Positions 1-10,640 are shown, counted from the stretch's first letter. The stretch: 64,000 nucleotides of DNA from Paralvinella palmiformis (GCA_025642065.1 JAODUP010000473.1:292501-356500), one strand, 5' to 3'. Translations and numbers: made by a program. The notes: generated by a model not told the origin, from the letters alone.

Positions 1-247
1 CTAAATACGGTCTTCTTTTGATCTACAGGTACAAAAATAATTAAAAGAAAGAAAACACCAATTTTTTGTTTTAAATGTTTTCTGGAACATATTTGAGCGA
101 TTATAAAACTACACATTCGTAAAACGTGATGTGTGCTACGATATCGTGTGTGTATTTATTTTCCGAGTTTTATTCTTCCTGGCTCTGAGGTTACTTCGAG
201 AGACAGCATTAACTCTCGACATTAACCGATCTGATTGATGACTGTAG

Positions 248-438
248 GGCACCTCCGTGGTCTAGCGGTAGCGTGTTGGGCCACAGATCACAACCACCCG
301 TGTTCGAATCTCGGCGTGGCCATATCTGAAGGTTGTTTCGTCTTATTTGACTTCGCCTCATTATATTTGGAGGTCGCTCGGCCCATTTAGCCTACCGTGT
401 GCACAGAAACTGGCCGTAAAACATCAATCACCATCATT
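248..438 (+). repeat. tRNA-derived SINE, family A, near full length
   Basis: The head contains an A-box-like TGGTCTAGCGGTAG and a B-box-like GTTCGAATCTC, the RNA polymerase III internal promoter elements of a tRNA. A conserved body follows (GGAGGTCGCTCGGCCCATTTAG, then GGCCGTAAAACATCAATC) and then a short ATC-type tail. At least nine more full or partial copies occur in this window on both strands, so this is a dispersed SINE and not a tRNA gene. Confidence 0.85.
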
Positions 439-595
439 ATCTGATTGATGACAGTAGATGAAAATCACGAACGAAATAACAATATTTAAAAGGACGAGGG
501 TCGAGCCATTTGGCTGATTGAAGACGGCTCACAGTTAATGCATTGGAAGGTTGCAGGACCAGAAATAGCACCAGTAATGTAAGAACTTTAACAAC

Positions 596-1035
596 ACCGT
601 CGGGGTTCTCACGCGTCCTGGAAAACTTGGAAAATAAGAAATTAATTTTTCAGCTCCTGGAAATGTTCTAGGGAAAATATTGCCTGTGAAAAATCAACTT
701 AAAACAATAAGCCAGTGAATAAATATTATGCATGTAGAAGAAAACTTCGATTGTATGAGAAAAAAAGAGTACTGGTACTTAGTCTTTATATCCCATGTTA
801 GTTAAAATTTAAATAAAAGTGGGTGGATCAGACAGCTAGAACGGGCGAGGAGGAGGCTGTACGATAAAAATGTCAAACAATAAATCTTGTATTGCATTGA
901 TATGATATGGTTTTTCGCACATATCTTGATTTATTACCATTAAATCTTGTATACTTAGTCCTGTAAAAAAATTCGTCTTGGAAAATAACATTTCCTTGGC
1001 TGTGGGAACCATGACCGTACACGAAACATCGGGCC
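596..1035 (+). mobile_element. hAT-like non-autonomous element fragment
   Basis: It begins with a GGGGTTCTCACGCGTCCTGG-type end and contains the words TTCCTGG/GTCCTGGAAA and, near 985-1010, TTCCTTGGCTG plus GGGAACCAT. Related sequence lies at 28280-28440 and 37364-37611; the last has matching CAGGGTT/AACCCTG ends, typical of hAT-type elements. No transposase coding is seen. Boundaries are approximate and family assignment rests only on the terminal motif. Confidence 0.45.
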
Positions 1036-1107
1036 GATGGTGCACTGGGTTAGCTGAGGATCACACGCTGGTACTTGCTACATATTTATCAATTAGTTAA
1101 TTTTTTG

Positions 1108-1111
1108 CCGG
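1108..1111. repeat. Target-site duplication, left copy (CCGG)
   Basis: CCGG directly abuts the left terminal inverted repeat of the Ginger1-like element. Its partner at 3323-3326 is CCGT, one base different, which fits decay of a CpG-containing duplication. Confidence 0.6.
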
Positions 1112-1619
1112 TGCGATATCAAATCTTCACCCCATCTAAGTTTCATCCCCCTGGTGAAATCTCTATATAGAAATTTCATCTCAGGGTGAATATCTATTAT
1201 AGAAACTCAACCCCCCCCCATAGAAATCCCCCCATGCTACTACTGACCATCACATTCGTTACCTATACCATTAAAACAACCTAAATGCCAATTACATGGC
1301 AGGTATATCATTACTGTGAAAACATGAAGCCACATCTATTTGTATATAATAATCCAAACGTTTATATTGATATAGACCTTAAGTGTCGCTTCACTCTTTA
1401 AAATGCGACCTCATATCATCTACTGAAACCACATCTTATCGTACCTTTTGTGACATGTTGCTTCAATTATATGCCCTACATATAGGTATACTTCACTGGG
1501 TCAATTACATCAGTCATCACACCTCACTGGTGTTGAAAAACGGGTGAAAGTTTTCTCTGGATAACACCGAAAGTTAGATAATTTATATCCTGGATATTGT
1601 ATGATCCGTTTTAGTGGAG

Positions 1620-3002
1620 ATGGATGCAAGTGAGATTGAAGACTTGGTGAACGTTTTGACTTCTTATGAGAAAAAACGAAGGATCAGTAAAGGAATTTTC
1701 ACCAAAAAGGTGTTCCAAATACAAGGTTCTGAATGGGACACTTCACTACGCGCACAAGTCTCGTGGACCAATACGTGTGATTCGACCTGAAGAAAAGGAT
1801 CCGATCATCCAGGCTTGTCATTCTGCTCCCACTGGCGGATACCTAGGAATCAACAAAAACTATTCCAGCCTTACTTCCCGGTACTACTGGGGAACATAGT
1901 ACAAGGATGCTACTGAATTAATTGGTAATCCATACTTTTCACCACAGCTAGGTTATAGAAATCTAACTAATTAACTAGTAATTATGAGAATGGAAGGGGG
2001 GTGGGATTTATGGGTCATACAAAAGCTAAACCCTTTACAATAATTATACCTAAGTAATCCCAATGTATAATATAATTTCAATTGTAATTTCAGGTACCTG
2101 TGAAGAGTGCCAGCGCAGCAACTCCTCACCCGGTCCAAGTGCCTTCCAGGCAGCTGGAAAGCAAACCATCGGAGAAGCACTAGCAAGGCAGAAGAAGTAC
2201 TTCGATGCTGCGTATGCTGCTCCAAACTATAAAGTAAGAGAGCTAGTACTACTAAGCAATGCACGGAGAAACACACGCAAGAGAGACACACTTTGTCCCC
2301 GTTGGTCAATAAAGCCATACACAATTGAAGAGGTGGTGGCCAAATGTATATTCCGTCTCAAGGGAAGAAAGCAGTTGACAAATGCTTATAACATTAAGCC
2401 GTACAAGTGTACAAAACGACCAAGAGCCGAAGCAACTGTGTAGAGATGACTGTGAGCTCATGACCAGCTATCACTCTGAGAATTTAGACTTCATGCCTGT
2501 CAATGCAGGGTGCCAAACAAATCGTGTTTCAGTTCTAGGGCTCACAGTAGATAGAACTCTTCAACCGGAGTCACCCAAGTCTTCCGTAAGCATACTGGAT
2601 GCTCCCGCAGTAACAGCAGACATGCGAGGAGATGGCAACTGTTTCTTCCGTACAGTTACATATTTCATGACAGGGGCACAACAGGATCATGATTTCCTCA
2701 GACAGACATGCATTGACTATATGGCTGAAAACAGTGCAGTGATAGACACACTTGTCAACAGGACTAACTATACCAGCGCCAGTAACATGAGCACCTATGG
2801 AGAATATGTAACCGAAATTGAACTGTTTGGTGTATATAGTTGGTTAAACACACCAGTTTACACTTTCAGTCCGTATGGTGATGCATTCAAATGGCAGAAG
2901 CATAGACCTCTGCCTAATACAGCATCTCCAATTGAACCATCGACTTCTTGCATGTACATTAAAAACACCACTGAGCACTTAATGCCGGTACTAGGCATGT
3001 AA
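1620..3002 (+). pseudogene. Ginger1 transposase relic: H2C2 zinc finger + integrase C-terminus + OTU protease
   Basis: An ATG at 1620 opens a short N-terminal reading frame; the frame moves by +1 near 1680-1720. Residues of the integrase H2C2 finger follow (ACHSAPTGGYLG, where the second His is Tyr), then YYWGT and an in-frame TAG at 1897-1899, probably from TGG. A 169-bp GT-AG intron (1925-2093) splits the finger; after it comes CEECQRSN with both cysteines. The roughly 200-residue DDE core is absent: the sequence jumps to the integrase tail (KKYFDAAYAAPNYKVRELVL, then WSIKPYTIEEV, a GPY/F-like motif), ending at a TAG at 2441. In another frame an OTU-type cysteine protease domain follows, with DGNCFFR around the catalytic Cys and TTEHLMPVL holding the likely His. 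All pieces are colinear with a Ginger1 transposase, but the copy is dead. Confidence 0.8.
2382..3002 (+). pseudogene. OTU-like cysteine protease segment of the transposon
   Basis: This is the longest open stretch in the element. The first ~80 residues have no recognisable fold and probably linked integrase and OTU parts in one protein. RGDGNCFFRTV marks the OTU nucleophile region (Asp, then Cys four residues on), and CMYIKNTTEHLMPVL near the C-terminus supplies the usual His. The segment looks less damaged than the integrase part. A host-recruited OTU gene is possible but not favoured, because it lies wholly inside the TIRs and lacks a start in frame with the upstream exon. Confidence 0.6.
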
Positions 3003-3322
3003 AGTCCAATGCTAGCTTTTCTGTAAAACTGCTGAGTAATTCTGATTTCATTTAGTTAAATAAATCATGCATATATCATTTGTAATACAATTTGTTATGC
3101 TTCCTTATTCTATTTCTTTATAAGACATCAAATACTGGACATATGTATACTGTTATTGACATAAATAATTACTTGGACAGTGCCATAATATATTAAGAAA
3201 TGATACATCAACGCAAAGCCCAGCGGCTAATTTTTAGCAGGGCAGTGTATTATCTGTAGGGGTGGGGGGGGGGTAATTGTCTATTATAGAATCTTCTATG
3301 GGGGGTGAATTTTGATCTCACA

Positions 3323-3326
3323 CCGT
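3323..3326. repeat. Target-site duplication, right copy (CCGT)
   Basis: CCGT directly follows the right terminal inverted repeat. CCGG and CCGT are the reported target preferences of Ginger1 transposons. Confidence 0.6.
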
Positions 3327-3639
3327 CAAAATACGGAAAACATCGGTCGTACCTTTGAAGAGCACTATTGAGATCGGTCGAATCTCGACCAAAATCAGCG
3401 TCCATCGTTTGCAACATGGAGAAGTTCGGAGATGAGAAAAGTAATCGATATCTGGGTAAAGATAAAGTGTCCCTGTTCACATCACCGAATTAAAACAGTT
3501 TGTTACTGCGGTGGTGTCATAATTCCAAGATCTGAGCTGCACATTACAGTATCGAATAACACACCTCCAGAGTCTTTTCTCATTTTTGTTTACCGTGTCA
3601 GTGTCGACATATAAATCTTACAAAATTTTGCTTTCGGCG

Positions 3640-3815
3640 TGAAAATTAAGACGTTGCCCTACATCGCTGTTCAGTTCTGCCTTCCATGTGACATGATGGA
3701 TTTATGTCACAGGAAAGCAAAACTGAACATAAGAACCCTAACTAAAAATCAGCTTATTTTCAGAATAAAACTCTTCGCAATTTAACAGCGATGTAGGGCA
3801 ACGTCTTAATTTTCA
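3640..3815. repeat. Nested-hairpin MITE with perfect 32-bp inverted ends
   Basis: The arms 3640-3671 and 3784-3815 are exact reverse complements (TGAAAATTAAGACG... and its mirror). Inside, 3669-3728 forms a second stem of about 22 bp with a short loop (CAGTTCTGCCTTCC paired to GGAAAGCAAAACTG). A perfect 30-bp palindrome follows at 3831-3860. No coding is present. The structure fits a small foldback MITE; the inner stem is also about the size of a microRNA precursor. Confidence 0.7.
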
Positions 3816-3830
3816 TATATATATATATAT

Positions 3831-3860
3831 ACATTGGAATATATATATATATTCCAATGT
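3831..3860. repeat. Perfect palindrome around an AT run
   Basis: ACATTGGAAT (3831-3840), ten bases of AT, then ATTCCAATGT (3851-3860): the two arms are exact reverse complements. It lies 15 bases after the nested-hairpin MITE. Confidence 0.7.
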
Positions 3861-3880
3861 AAATAAACGATTATCTCTGC

Positions 3881-4041
3881 CATTGAACACCGATCACTAC
3901 CACTCATGTTCGAATCTCGGCGTGGGCATATCTGAAGATTGTTTCATCTTCGATTTCGCTTCATTACCCTTGGAGGTCGCTCTGCTCATTTAGCCTGCCA
4001 TCTGCACAAAAGTGGCCGTAAAATACCAATCATCATCGGTC
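3881..4041 (+). repeat. SINE family A, 5'-truncated copy
   Basis: It starts within the tRNA head (ATCACTACCAC), keeps the B-box GTTCGAATCTC and the body GGAGGTCGCTCTGCTCATTTAGC, and ends in GTGGCCGTAAAATACCAATCATCATC. The A-box part is missing. Confidence 0.8.
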
Positions 4042-4304
4042 TACCATTGGCAAATCGGTAACGACTGGATTACACCAGTTGCTTGCCTCTATTAACCCAC
4101 GAAGAAGTTGACAAAAGGCTGTTCCTTGATGCTTTTGCTTCATGTAACGGTACTAGTCGCTTGCCTCTATTCATCCGTAAATAAGCCAACAAAAGGCGGT
4201 AGCTTCATGCCAAGGATTCCGCCTTTAGTAGCCATCACACGGTGTCACTGCGTGCAGTGGACATCGAGTTTATTGTTTCCTTATCTGTAGTTGTGTTCAC
4301 CTAA

Positions 4305-4759
4305 ATGAATTCATCACCAGAAAGACTCTCAGACGATTCCCAACCCACACCAATTTATAAAACTTTGGGGCACGAAAGAAACCTCATCGCTGACGACCTT
4401 CCATACATAACTTCAGTGGTTGTGATTAAGCCTCGTTCTTTTGGAATAAATGGAAGAAGGGAAAAACAGCACTGCAAATTGTTTATTCAAGATCCTGATG
4501 TTATAGGAGCTTTTCCAATCCTTATTATAGCAGTGTCTTCAGAAAAGACGATGAAATAAATGTTTCCCCTGCGGTTGACCAACATGGAAAAATTGCTGCA
4601 TACCAAGTGGGACGTAATCATGGGAAGGAATGGAACATTACAATTGTTGGAACCTTCATGGGGACAACATCTACGGCCTCATACGAACGTTGGTATGTGG
4701 CTGTGTAGATTGATGCAAGTCTGAAACGGCGTGGACGGTGTATTACAAGCATGAAGTGA
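4305..4759 (+). pseudogene. Unrecognised protein-coding relic with one frameshift and one stop
   Basis: An open frame runs from the ATG at 4305 to a stop at 4557-4559. About ten codons before that stop (...SSEKTMK) a one-base frame change allows continuation in another frame as DDEINVSPAVDQHGK and GKEWNITIVGTF, then ERWYVAV, an in-frame TAG (a TGG-to-TAG change would explain it) and IDASLKRRGRC, ending at a TGA near 4757. The composition looks like genuine globular protein: regular hydrophobic spacing and paired Trp. I recognise no family. It could be a transposon-borne gene or a decayed host exon. Confidence 0.4.
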
Positions 4760-5614
4760 GTTGTAGGCGGCAGTAGAACTGCACAACGAAGCGAGAACTG
4801 AATGGACGCAATAACGGGAATAGACGTATTGAGTTTCTCGTCGTAGTCTAGTTGCGATCTGGTCTGATATAGCAGATTATAGCCTTCTAGCAGTGGAAAT
4901 GTTATGGCCTGTTGTTGTTGGCGTCCATACTAATAACTGATGCCTTTAAGCTGTTGGCAAACGTCAATACCCAGCCATGTTATAACCACTGATCCGTAAC
5001 GTACCAGTCGGAGTTTTTCCTTTCCGTGGCTATTCGCGTGTTTGAAAAATTTTGAGTGAATTCTGTCGGTAGCCAACTCCACAGGGAACCACTTGAGGTG
5101 AAATTATATTAAACCTAATCGTTGTTGGATAATGTTTTCATTATATTTAAGCTTTGAGTTTGGTGATAAATCGACGGCCATGACGGATAGTTAAGGGTTT
5201 GGAAATTCATTTAGGTATTTATTGAAAAACAGGTTAGTTTTAGGTAAAATGTACAGATTTAAAAAAGGCATATGTAACAAATGAACATAAATTAATAATA
5301 TACTTTTGAAATAATACGGTGTGTTTTTGTTTCTTCAGTTGGCAGCCATTTTGAATTCTAGCATCCATGTTTATCTTCGCCTTTAAAACAGATGAAAAGT
5401 TTACATCTGTGCTAGTTTTCAGTATTTTCAGAAACAAAAGTACACAATGGTTTATATATTTGTACGTGTGTGTCTGTGTGCAGTAGAGACTGCCTTTACG
5501 ACAACATTCGAACTATCTCAAGTGGTGTTAATCACTTACGTGGACTTAAAATGTAGGTTTTGAATATTTTTGATCATATCATCGGAAAAACCACGATGTG
5601 AGTGCCTCTCTGTA

Positions 5615-5616
<2 letters not shown>

Positions 5617-5663
<47 letters not shown>
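5617..5663. repeat. Compound microsatellite (CT)n(AT)n
   Basis: An uninterrupted CT run passes directly into an AT run. The same CT-to-AT junction recurs at 21738-21785 and 57419-57515, and in reverse orientation at 57735-57818. Confidence 0.9.
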
Positions 5664-6617
5664 GCATGTGGGTGTGTGATCATTTGTGTATCATATTTAT
5701 AAATAGTAACCTCTACCACGTGACTCATCATCGCCATATTTATATAAGACAAACATCTTGCTATATTTATACGCTTAATCAAAATCCTTTCTAGTTTTCT
5801 TCTATAACTTCAGTTTGTGTGGATGGATACTCGAGGAGTGTTCATGTTTTATGCGATATTTGACTCGCGAACATTTAGACGAGGACCAAATTCGGAGGGG
5901 CGGATTGGCCCTAGGGCTATTGTTAATAAACGAAGACGAGAATAAGTGTTCATATATCATACTTCACGGGTACTTGAAGTTTGTCTAATTTCCACATCCA
6001 TTGTGTCGTTCACGCGTCTACGGACGGTGTTGTGGCTCCATAGCCGGTCAGCTTTGCTCGATCTTATTCACTCATTATACGATCCTTGTCTCAAACATCA
6101 TGTTAGAAATTCTAACAGTCCATAATATTTGCTGGTGAACGGGTTTGGAAATCTTATGTTAAGTTATAAAATAACAAACTGAGTACAAAGAACGACACTT
6201 TGAGACTTCGGTAAATAAGCATTCACCGTAAATTCTTTTCTTTATTTACATCACACCGGAAGTCGGTGAGTGAGTGAGTGAGTGATGGCTGGATTGATTA
6301 ACGTTGGCACTAGCCACGCATGCGTCATGTGGCCGAAGGAAAGCATCCCCAAACCGTAGGCGCGAGCTAGATTCGAACCCACAACCTCGTGGTTTGGTGT
6401 GAATGAGCGAATGGATGTATCTTATTTCAGCGTTGGTCAACATCTGGAACTGCTCCGGTTGGAAATAGCCATCAAATACAAGTGACGCTGGGATTCAGAC
6501 TGAGTTGTCGGTTTGCACCGTAGTGCTCTACCCGCTAAACAAAGACTTATGAAAGAATTTTCTTTGGGTTTGGATTACACCGATCCTGGTCAATAAAATA
6601 ATAATAATAATAAACAT

Positions 6618-6680
6618 AATCATAATAATGTAGATTTAGTAAAGCTAGGGGAGCTTTATTAAATCTACATTATTATGATT
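6618..6680. repeat. 63-bp hairpin with 29-bp arms
   Basis: The arms 6618-6646 and 6652-6680 are reverse complements except for one position, separated by a 5-base loop (AGGGG). Arm sequence includes ATAATGTAGATTTA and AAAGCT. A short TAA-repeat run precedes it. Confidence 0.75.
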
Positions 6681-8135
6681 CAAGGGCCCTGTACAGTGAG
6701 CAATCAAATATAGTGTATCTGAAAACCAATTCAAAATTTAGTCTGTCGATATTATTTACCTTGAACAGTTTTTAGAACAGGTTGAAGGTTTTCTTCGTAC
6801 GACCAATTTCAAATTTGGAGCAAAACCCTGTCCTACAAAGTGTGGCCTGCAACATTAAGCACAATCCCCATCTGACTTGAGCCGAGAGACACAGGTACCT
6901 GGAATAATATCTGACTTCATGACCTGATTATTCGGGTTGACTTTCTGATCGACAGAAGCATGCATCTATATTCAAGCACAATGGACGGTTGTTGTTCATT
7001 CAAGCACAATGAAATTTGGTTTTTAAAATCTTGAAATATGTATTATGTACATTCTTTCACCAATATGTGGTGTTTGATGAATTAGTCACATTTGTCATTG
7101 TGTGAACTCTACGATATTTAAGAATGCATGTTCCCAAAACGGTAATATACAGCACGGCATACTTACGTGTTCATCCATATTAATACATTATAACCTTCCC
7201 TATATGTTTTACTGACTGATTATCAGTAATGAAAGATTTATCAATATGTACTGCTGACATGCTGTTTAAAAAATGGATATTACATAATGTGGTGAATTCA
7301 GATAGATATTAATTGTAGAATATTTTCAGTCATACGTGGTTGGGTTCGAACCCACAACCTGGGGAGATTCTCCAAGGAAAACGAATTTGTAGTCATTGTC
7401 GAAGTCCATCGATATGCACGGCTTCGAACTGACAATTAACAGCATAATGCTGTGCCACGATCACACGAGGGCATGTGTACACTGTGAAAACCAAAGGGCC
7501 AAGGAATGAATGCTGCTGTACACAAGATAACAAACACTGAACGCCAAACAAAATACCAAGAGCACAACATCACTGGGGCGTTGTTTCAAATAGGACAAAA
7601 ACCATTCAAGTTCTTTACTAGATAAACTAAACATAGCTACCAACTCTGAGAAAAACACATTATGATCAACTGTATCAAATGTACATTATGGTCAACTGTA
7701 TCGAATGCAACAGACAAATCCATAAGGACCACTAGAACTGGCTTAGCTTTATCAGTTGACATCACTGTATAATAATTTACCCGAACCAAGGTTGTTTCAG
7801 TCCTATTTATTAATTAACATATATTTGTTTAAATTAAAAAACGATTTTTCTATAATTTTAGACAAAAATCAAGCCCATAACAGTAGCTATCCCTGAACTG
7901 TCTATTAAATTACATAATTAAGAATTTTTGGTAAATCTGTAGGCAATATATTCACCATTAACATAATGACGCTAAAATAATGGTTATAGATTACATGGAA
8001 ATGAGTAAGCGTGATTGGAAATTTTGGTAATTCGATTACACATAAATTGACAACGATGATACCAAGACTTGTATAAATGTAGGCGTTATGGGGAAATATG
8101 GCTAAACCCAAGTTTGTAAATATAATCTTGGGAAG

Positions 8136-8222
8136 TGAACCATGAAACATCCTTTCAGACACATAACAGGGCCAGGATTTGAACCTAGGGAGTACAGGTC
8201 TGCGGCCAATCGCGCTACAGGT
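8136..8222 (-). repeat. SINE family A-like fragment (degenerate)
   Basis: On the minus strand the region carries a box-B-like word (GGTTCAAATCCTGG) followed by TGAAAGGATGTTTCAT, as in the SINE family A body. Both ends are eroded. Confidence 0.45.
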
Positions 8223-9431
8223 AGACATTAAAGTTAAGATGTGTATCTCTTATGCTGAACGTATGCTGGCGTCTTATAAGAAAATCATATTATAGTGGAG
8301 CTCTATCGGCGGTATATAGAAAAAATTGTATTATAGTGGAGCTTTACAGTAGCTATATAGGGGAATGGACGCATGTAAAGCGCTTCACATCGGATATTAT
8401 TTGTTATACTGATAGTATATGTATGTTATATCGAAATCTTTACAACATCGATGGTTTATAGCCAATATGGGCGTTATGAGAGTGTCTGGTCGTCTGAATA
8501 TATATATTTAATACAAATAATGATATAAAAGTTTCTTTAAATACCTCGTTATATTGGACCAGGTGAGAAAGATAAATGTGTGTAACATTAAATATGTGTA
8601 TGAAAAATAGAAGCATTTTATCTACGTACATTTATATCTTCAACTATTACACAGATTATGTTTTGAGATTGTAGCCAGTTTCTGTGTGGCTTATGGATAC
8701 GACTCTCTTTTGAAATACGGGTCGGTGGAGGGGGGGGGGCATTTGTTGATATCGAAATAAATGGGGTCCGCTTGCGTTGTTTTGTTATGTAGGATATGTG
8801 CAAAATCTTTCTCATTTACTGATGATGGACCACGAAGTGGGTCGTTCTTTCTTCATTTGGTTCTTACCCAAAGTCTCCAATCAAATCCCATCACAAGTCC
8901 TACCCCAAGTCTCCACACAAGTTCTACCCCAAGTCTCCACTCCGAACCGAGGATTTTCCGATTTCTAATCCACCACCTTGCTGCTGAATTAGAAACCGTG
9001 CATATCCTCGGTTCGAATCCACCAACTGGCATTCCTACTGAATATATTCACGTGTTCGCTGGTTGATACGCCCATAAAGCAGTACTCTGATTCTAAACCT
9101 ATGATTAGATGTCATATCGTCGCCCTGCACCAATAACGTCATATTATGACACCAAATCTATGATAAATCAATCTCTCACTTTGTTAAAGGTTGGCCCCGT
9201 GTTAATTTCGATATTACTTCGCCATCTTAAAATAGGTCAAACATGGTACTACTTTAAATGCCCTGGCGTCTATAGTGAGTGATTCGTCACGGCATCTCAT
9301 AATATTTCGTCATATAACAGTTGTATTTTTGGTTAATGTTATGTACCTATCGCGCAATAAAACGTATATCGCTTCATCTTGGCAGTATCGCGTATGACTT
9401 GTCGTATGATAAATCAAATGTGAACTCGAAT

Positions 9432-9611
9432 CAATGGCCGTATTCAAATCCCAGCATGGCTATGACTGAAGGGTGTTTCATCTTTCACTACGCGTCAGTC
9501 GCTTTGGTGGCCGCACGACGCATTTAGTTTATCACACACACACACACACACACACGCACATACACGCGCGCGCGCGCACACACACACACACCAAAAGTGT
9601 CCGTAAAACAA
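9432..9611 (+). repeat. SINE family A-like copy interrupted by a CA/CG microsatellite
   Basis: The head remnant ATTCAAATCCCAGC is followed by GGGTGTTTCATCTTTCACT, GCATTTAGTTTA, then about 54 bases of alternating CA/CG (9536-9590), then the SINE end CAAAAGTGTCCGTAAAACA. The microsatellite sits exactly where GTGCACA occurs in other copies, suggesting it grew from that word. Confidence 0.65.
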
Positions 9612-9755
9612 TATTTCACTCGAAGTAATGCCCATACAAAACTACTGCCCCCAGAATTAACCTGGCAGTGGTGCCATAGTACTAAAACATGGAAGACACT
9701 TGCCAGGCAATGTAGACTTCTTAACTTTTATCACAATAGTCCAAACAGTTTTTTT

Positions 9756-9761
9756 TTTATT
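9756..9761 (-). terminator. Poly(A) signal AATAAA for the 249-aa gene
   Basis: TTTATT on the plus strand reads AATAAA on the minus strand, 130 bases past the stop codon of the intronless gene. Confidence 0.5.
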
Positions 9762-9890
9762 ATTTACAAATGTCCATAATAAAACAACAAATACTTAAAA
9801 TCTTCGAGAAAATATATTCCTATAAATGCAACAACAGGCGTATTTCTTGTATCGTGAGCATCGGAAGAGTTCACAGTGACCGATAGCTCC

Positions 9891-10640
9891 TTACACCCAT
9901 ATTATACGATTTTCGTCCTCTTCCGGCGAGGGAATCCCCTCCTGAACGTCATCAAATGACGTCATACTCTGCCCATCCGCCGACGTCATGCTCTGGCCAT
10001 CCACGGACGGCAAGGATTCGGTTTCCACGGAGCCGAGCATGCTCTGCTCGTCCGTGTTCTGAGTTCTACTGGATCCGAAAGGAACCGAAACCTTAAACAC
10101 CCCGGCGCAATAGATGGCCTTGACCTGGGCCATAATGACGTCGGAGGGGAATTCCAAAACGACTTCTTTATTTAGCTTCTCCTCGTCGCCCGGCGTTTCC
10201 CCGTATATCCTGACCACATTGCTGCCCTTGTCCACCTGATAGCGGACGTTTCGCGTGAAATATCCCATTAATACGTTGACGTTGTAGTAAAGCTTCTGAC
10301 CGTTCGGATCCCGTACGATGCTCGGCTCTATGAGGCGCCGGATCTCGGAGAGCGTCTGATTCAGGCGATCCCTGAGCGGCCGTTTCCGGCGGAACTTGTT
10401 CAGCACCGAGTAGAGCGGGTCCCGCTTCACCATGAGGGTCTCCAGCTTCTTCATCAGCTGCCTCTCGATGTAGATCTTGTTCTCCAGCAGGCCGAGCTCC
10501 TTGATGCGCTGCACCAATTTTCGCTCCTTCTCCACGTCACCTTCGGTCTTCCCGAAATGGACGGCGCGCGGATCTCGTTCCCAGTACTCCTTGGGCGACA
10601 TCATCGTGACGTCATCGGGCAAGGTCGGTACCAGCGCCAT
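9891..10640 (-). CDS. Intronless 249-aa coiled-coil protein with probable HSP20/alpha-crystallin-like domain
   Basis: The single open frame reads from an ATG in good context (AACGATGG), with two in-frame TGA codons within nine bases upstream, so the start is secure and no upstream coding exon can be joined. Residues about 33-105 are rich in Lys, Arg, Glu and Leu with heptad-like spacing and probably form a coiled coil. Residues about 117-188 resemble an HSP20/p23 beta-sandwich: YYNVNVLMGYF, then VRYQVDKGSNVVRIYGE, then VVLEFPSDVIMAQVKAIYCAG and VFKVSVPF, where AGVFKVSVP matches the usual GVL-x-[IV]-x-x-P strand. The acidic tail repeats DGQSMTS (about 214-228) and ends EDENRIIWV. An AATAAA signal (TTTATT on the plus strand, 9756-9761) lies 130 bases downstream. 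GC content is clearly above the flanks. The domain call is by eye; a structural or ciliary coiled-coil protein is the alternative. Confidence 0.75.
   Translation of the reverse strand: MALVPTLPDDVTMMSPKEYWERDPRAVHFGKTEGDVEKERKLVQRIKELGLLENKIYIERQLMKKLETLMVKRDPLYSVLNKFRRKRPLRDRLNQTLSEIRRLIEPSIVRDPNGQKLYYNVNVLMGYFTRNVRYQVDKGSNVVRIYGETPGDEEKLNKEVVLEFPSDVIMAQVKAIYCAGVFKVSVPFGSSRTQNTDEQSMLGSVETESLPSVDGQSMTSADGQSMTSFDDVQEGIPSPEEDENRIIWV

Larger units (their letters stand above)
1112..3322 (+). mobile_element. Ginger1-like DNA transposon, degenerate and internally deleted
   Basis: The ends form terminal inverted repeats starting TGCGATATCAAA (left, 1112) and, reverse-complemented, TGTGAGATCAAA (right, ending 3322). 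Both continue into TTCACCCC and a C-run with TCTATTATAG-like sequence. The flanks are CCGG (1108-1111) and CCGT (3323-3326). Ginger1 elements are known for Gypsy-integrase-like transposases, CCGG or CCGT target duplications and, in some, a C-terminal OTU protease. The interior encodes pieces of exactly that: integrase zinc-finger region, GPY/F-like segment and OTU domain. The DDE catalytic core is missing and the frame is broken in several places, so the element cannot be autonomous. Confidence 0.8.
4760..9755. other. Gene-free stretch
   Basis: I see no supported gene here. It holds a (CT)n(TA)n microsatellite at 5617-5663, a strong hairpin at 6618-6680, degenerate SINE-like fragments with box-B-like words near 6370 (TTCGAACCC), 7350 and 8175, and a SINE family A copy interrupted by a CA/CG microsatellite at 9432-9611. 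The short open frames in between have no recognisable domains. Confidence 0.6.

Noticed and set aside
260..330. Possible tRNA gene
   Set aside because: A- and B-box words are present, but the sequence is the head of a SINE repeated throughout the window and does not form a full cloverleaf.
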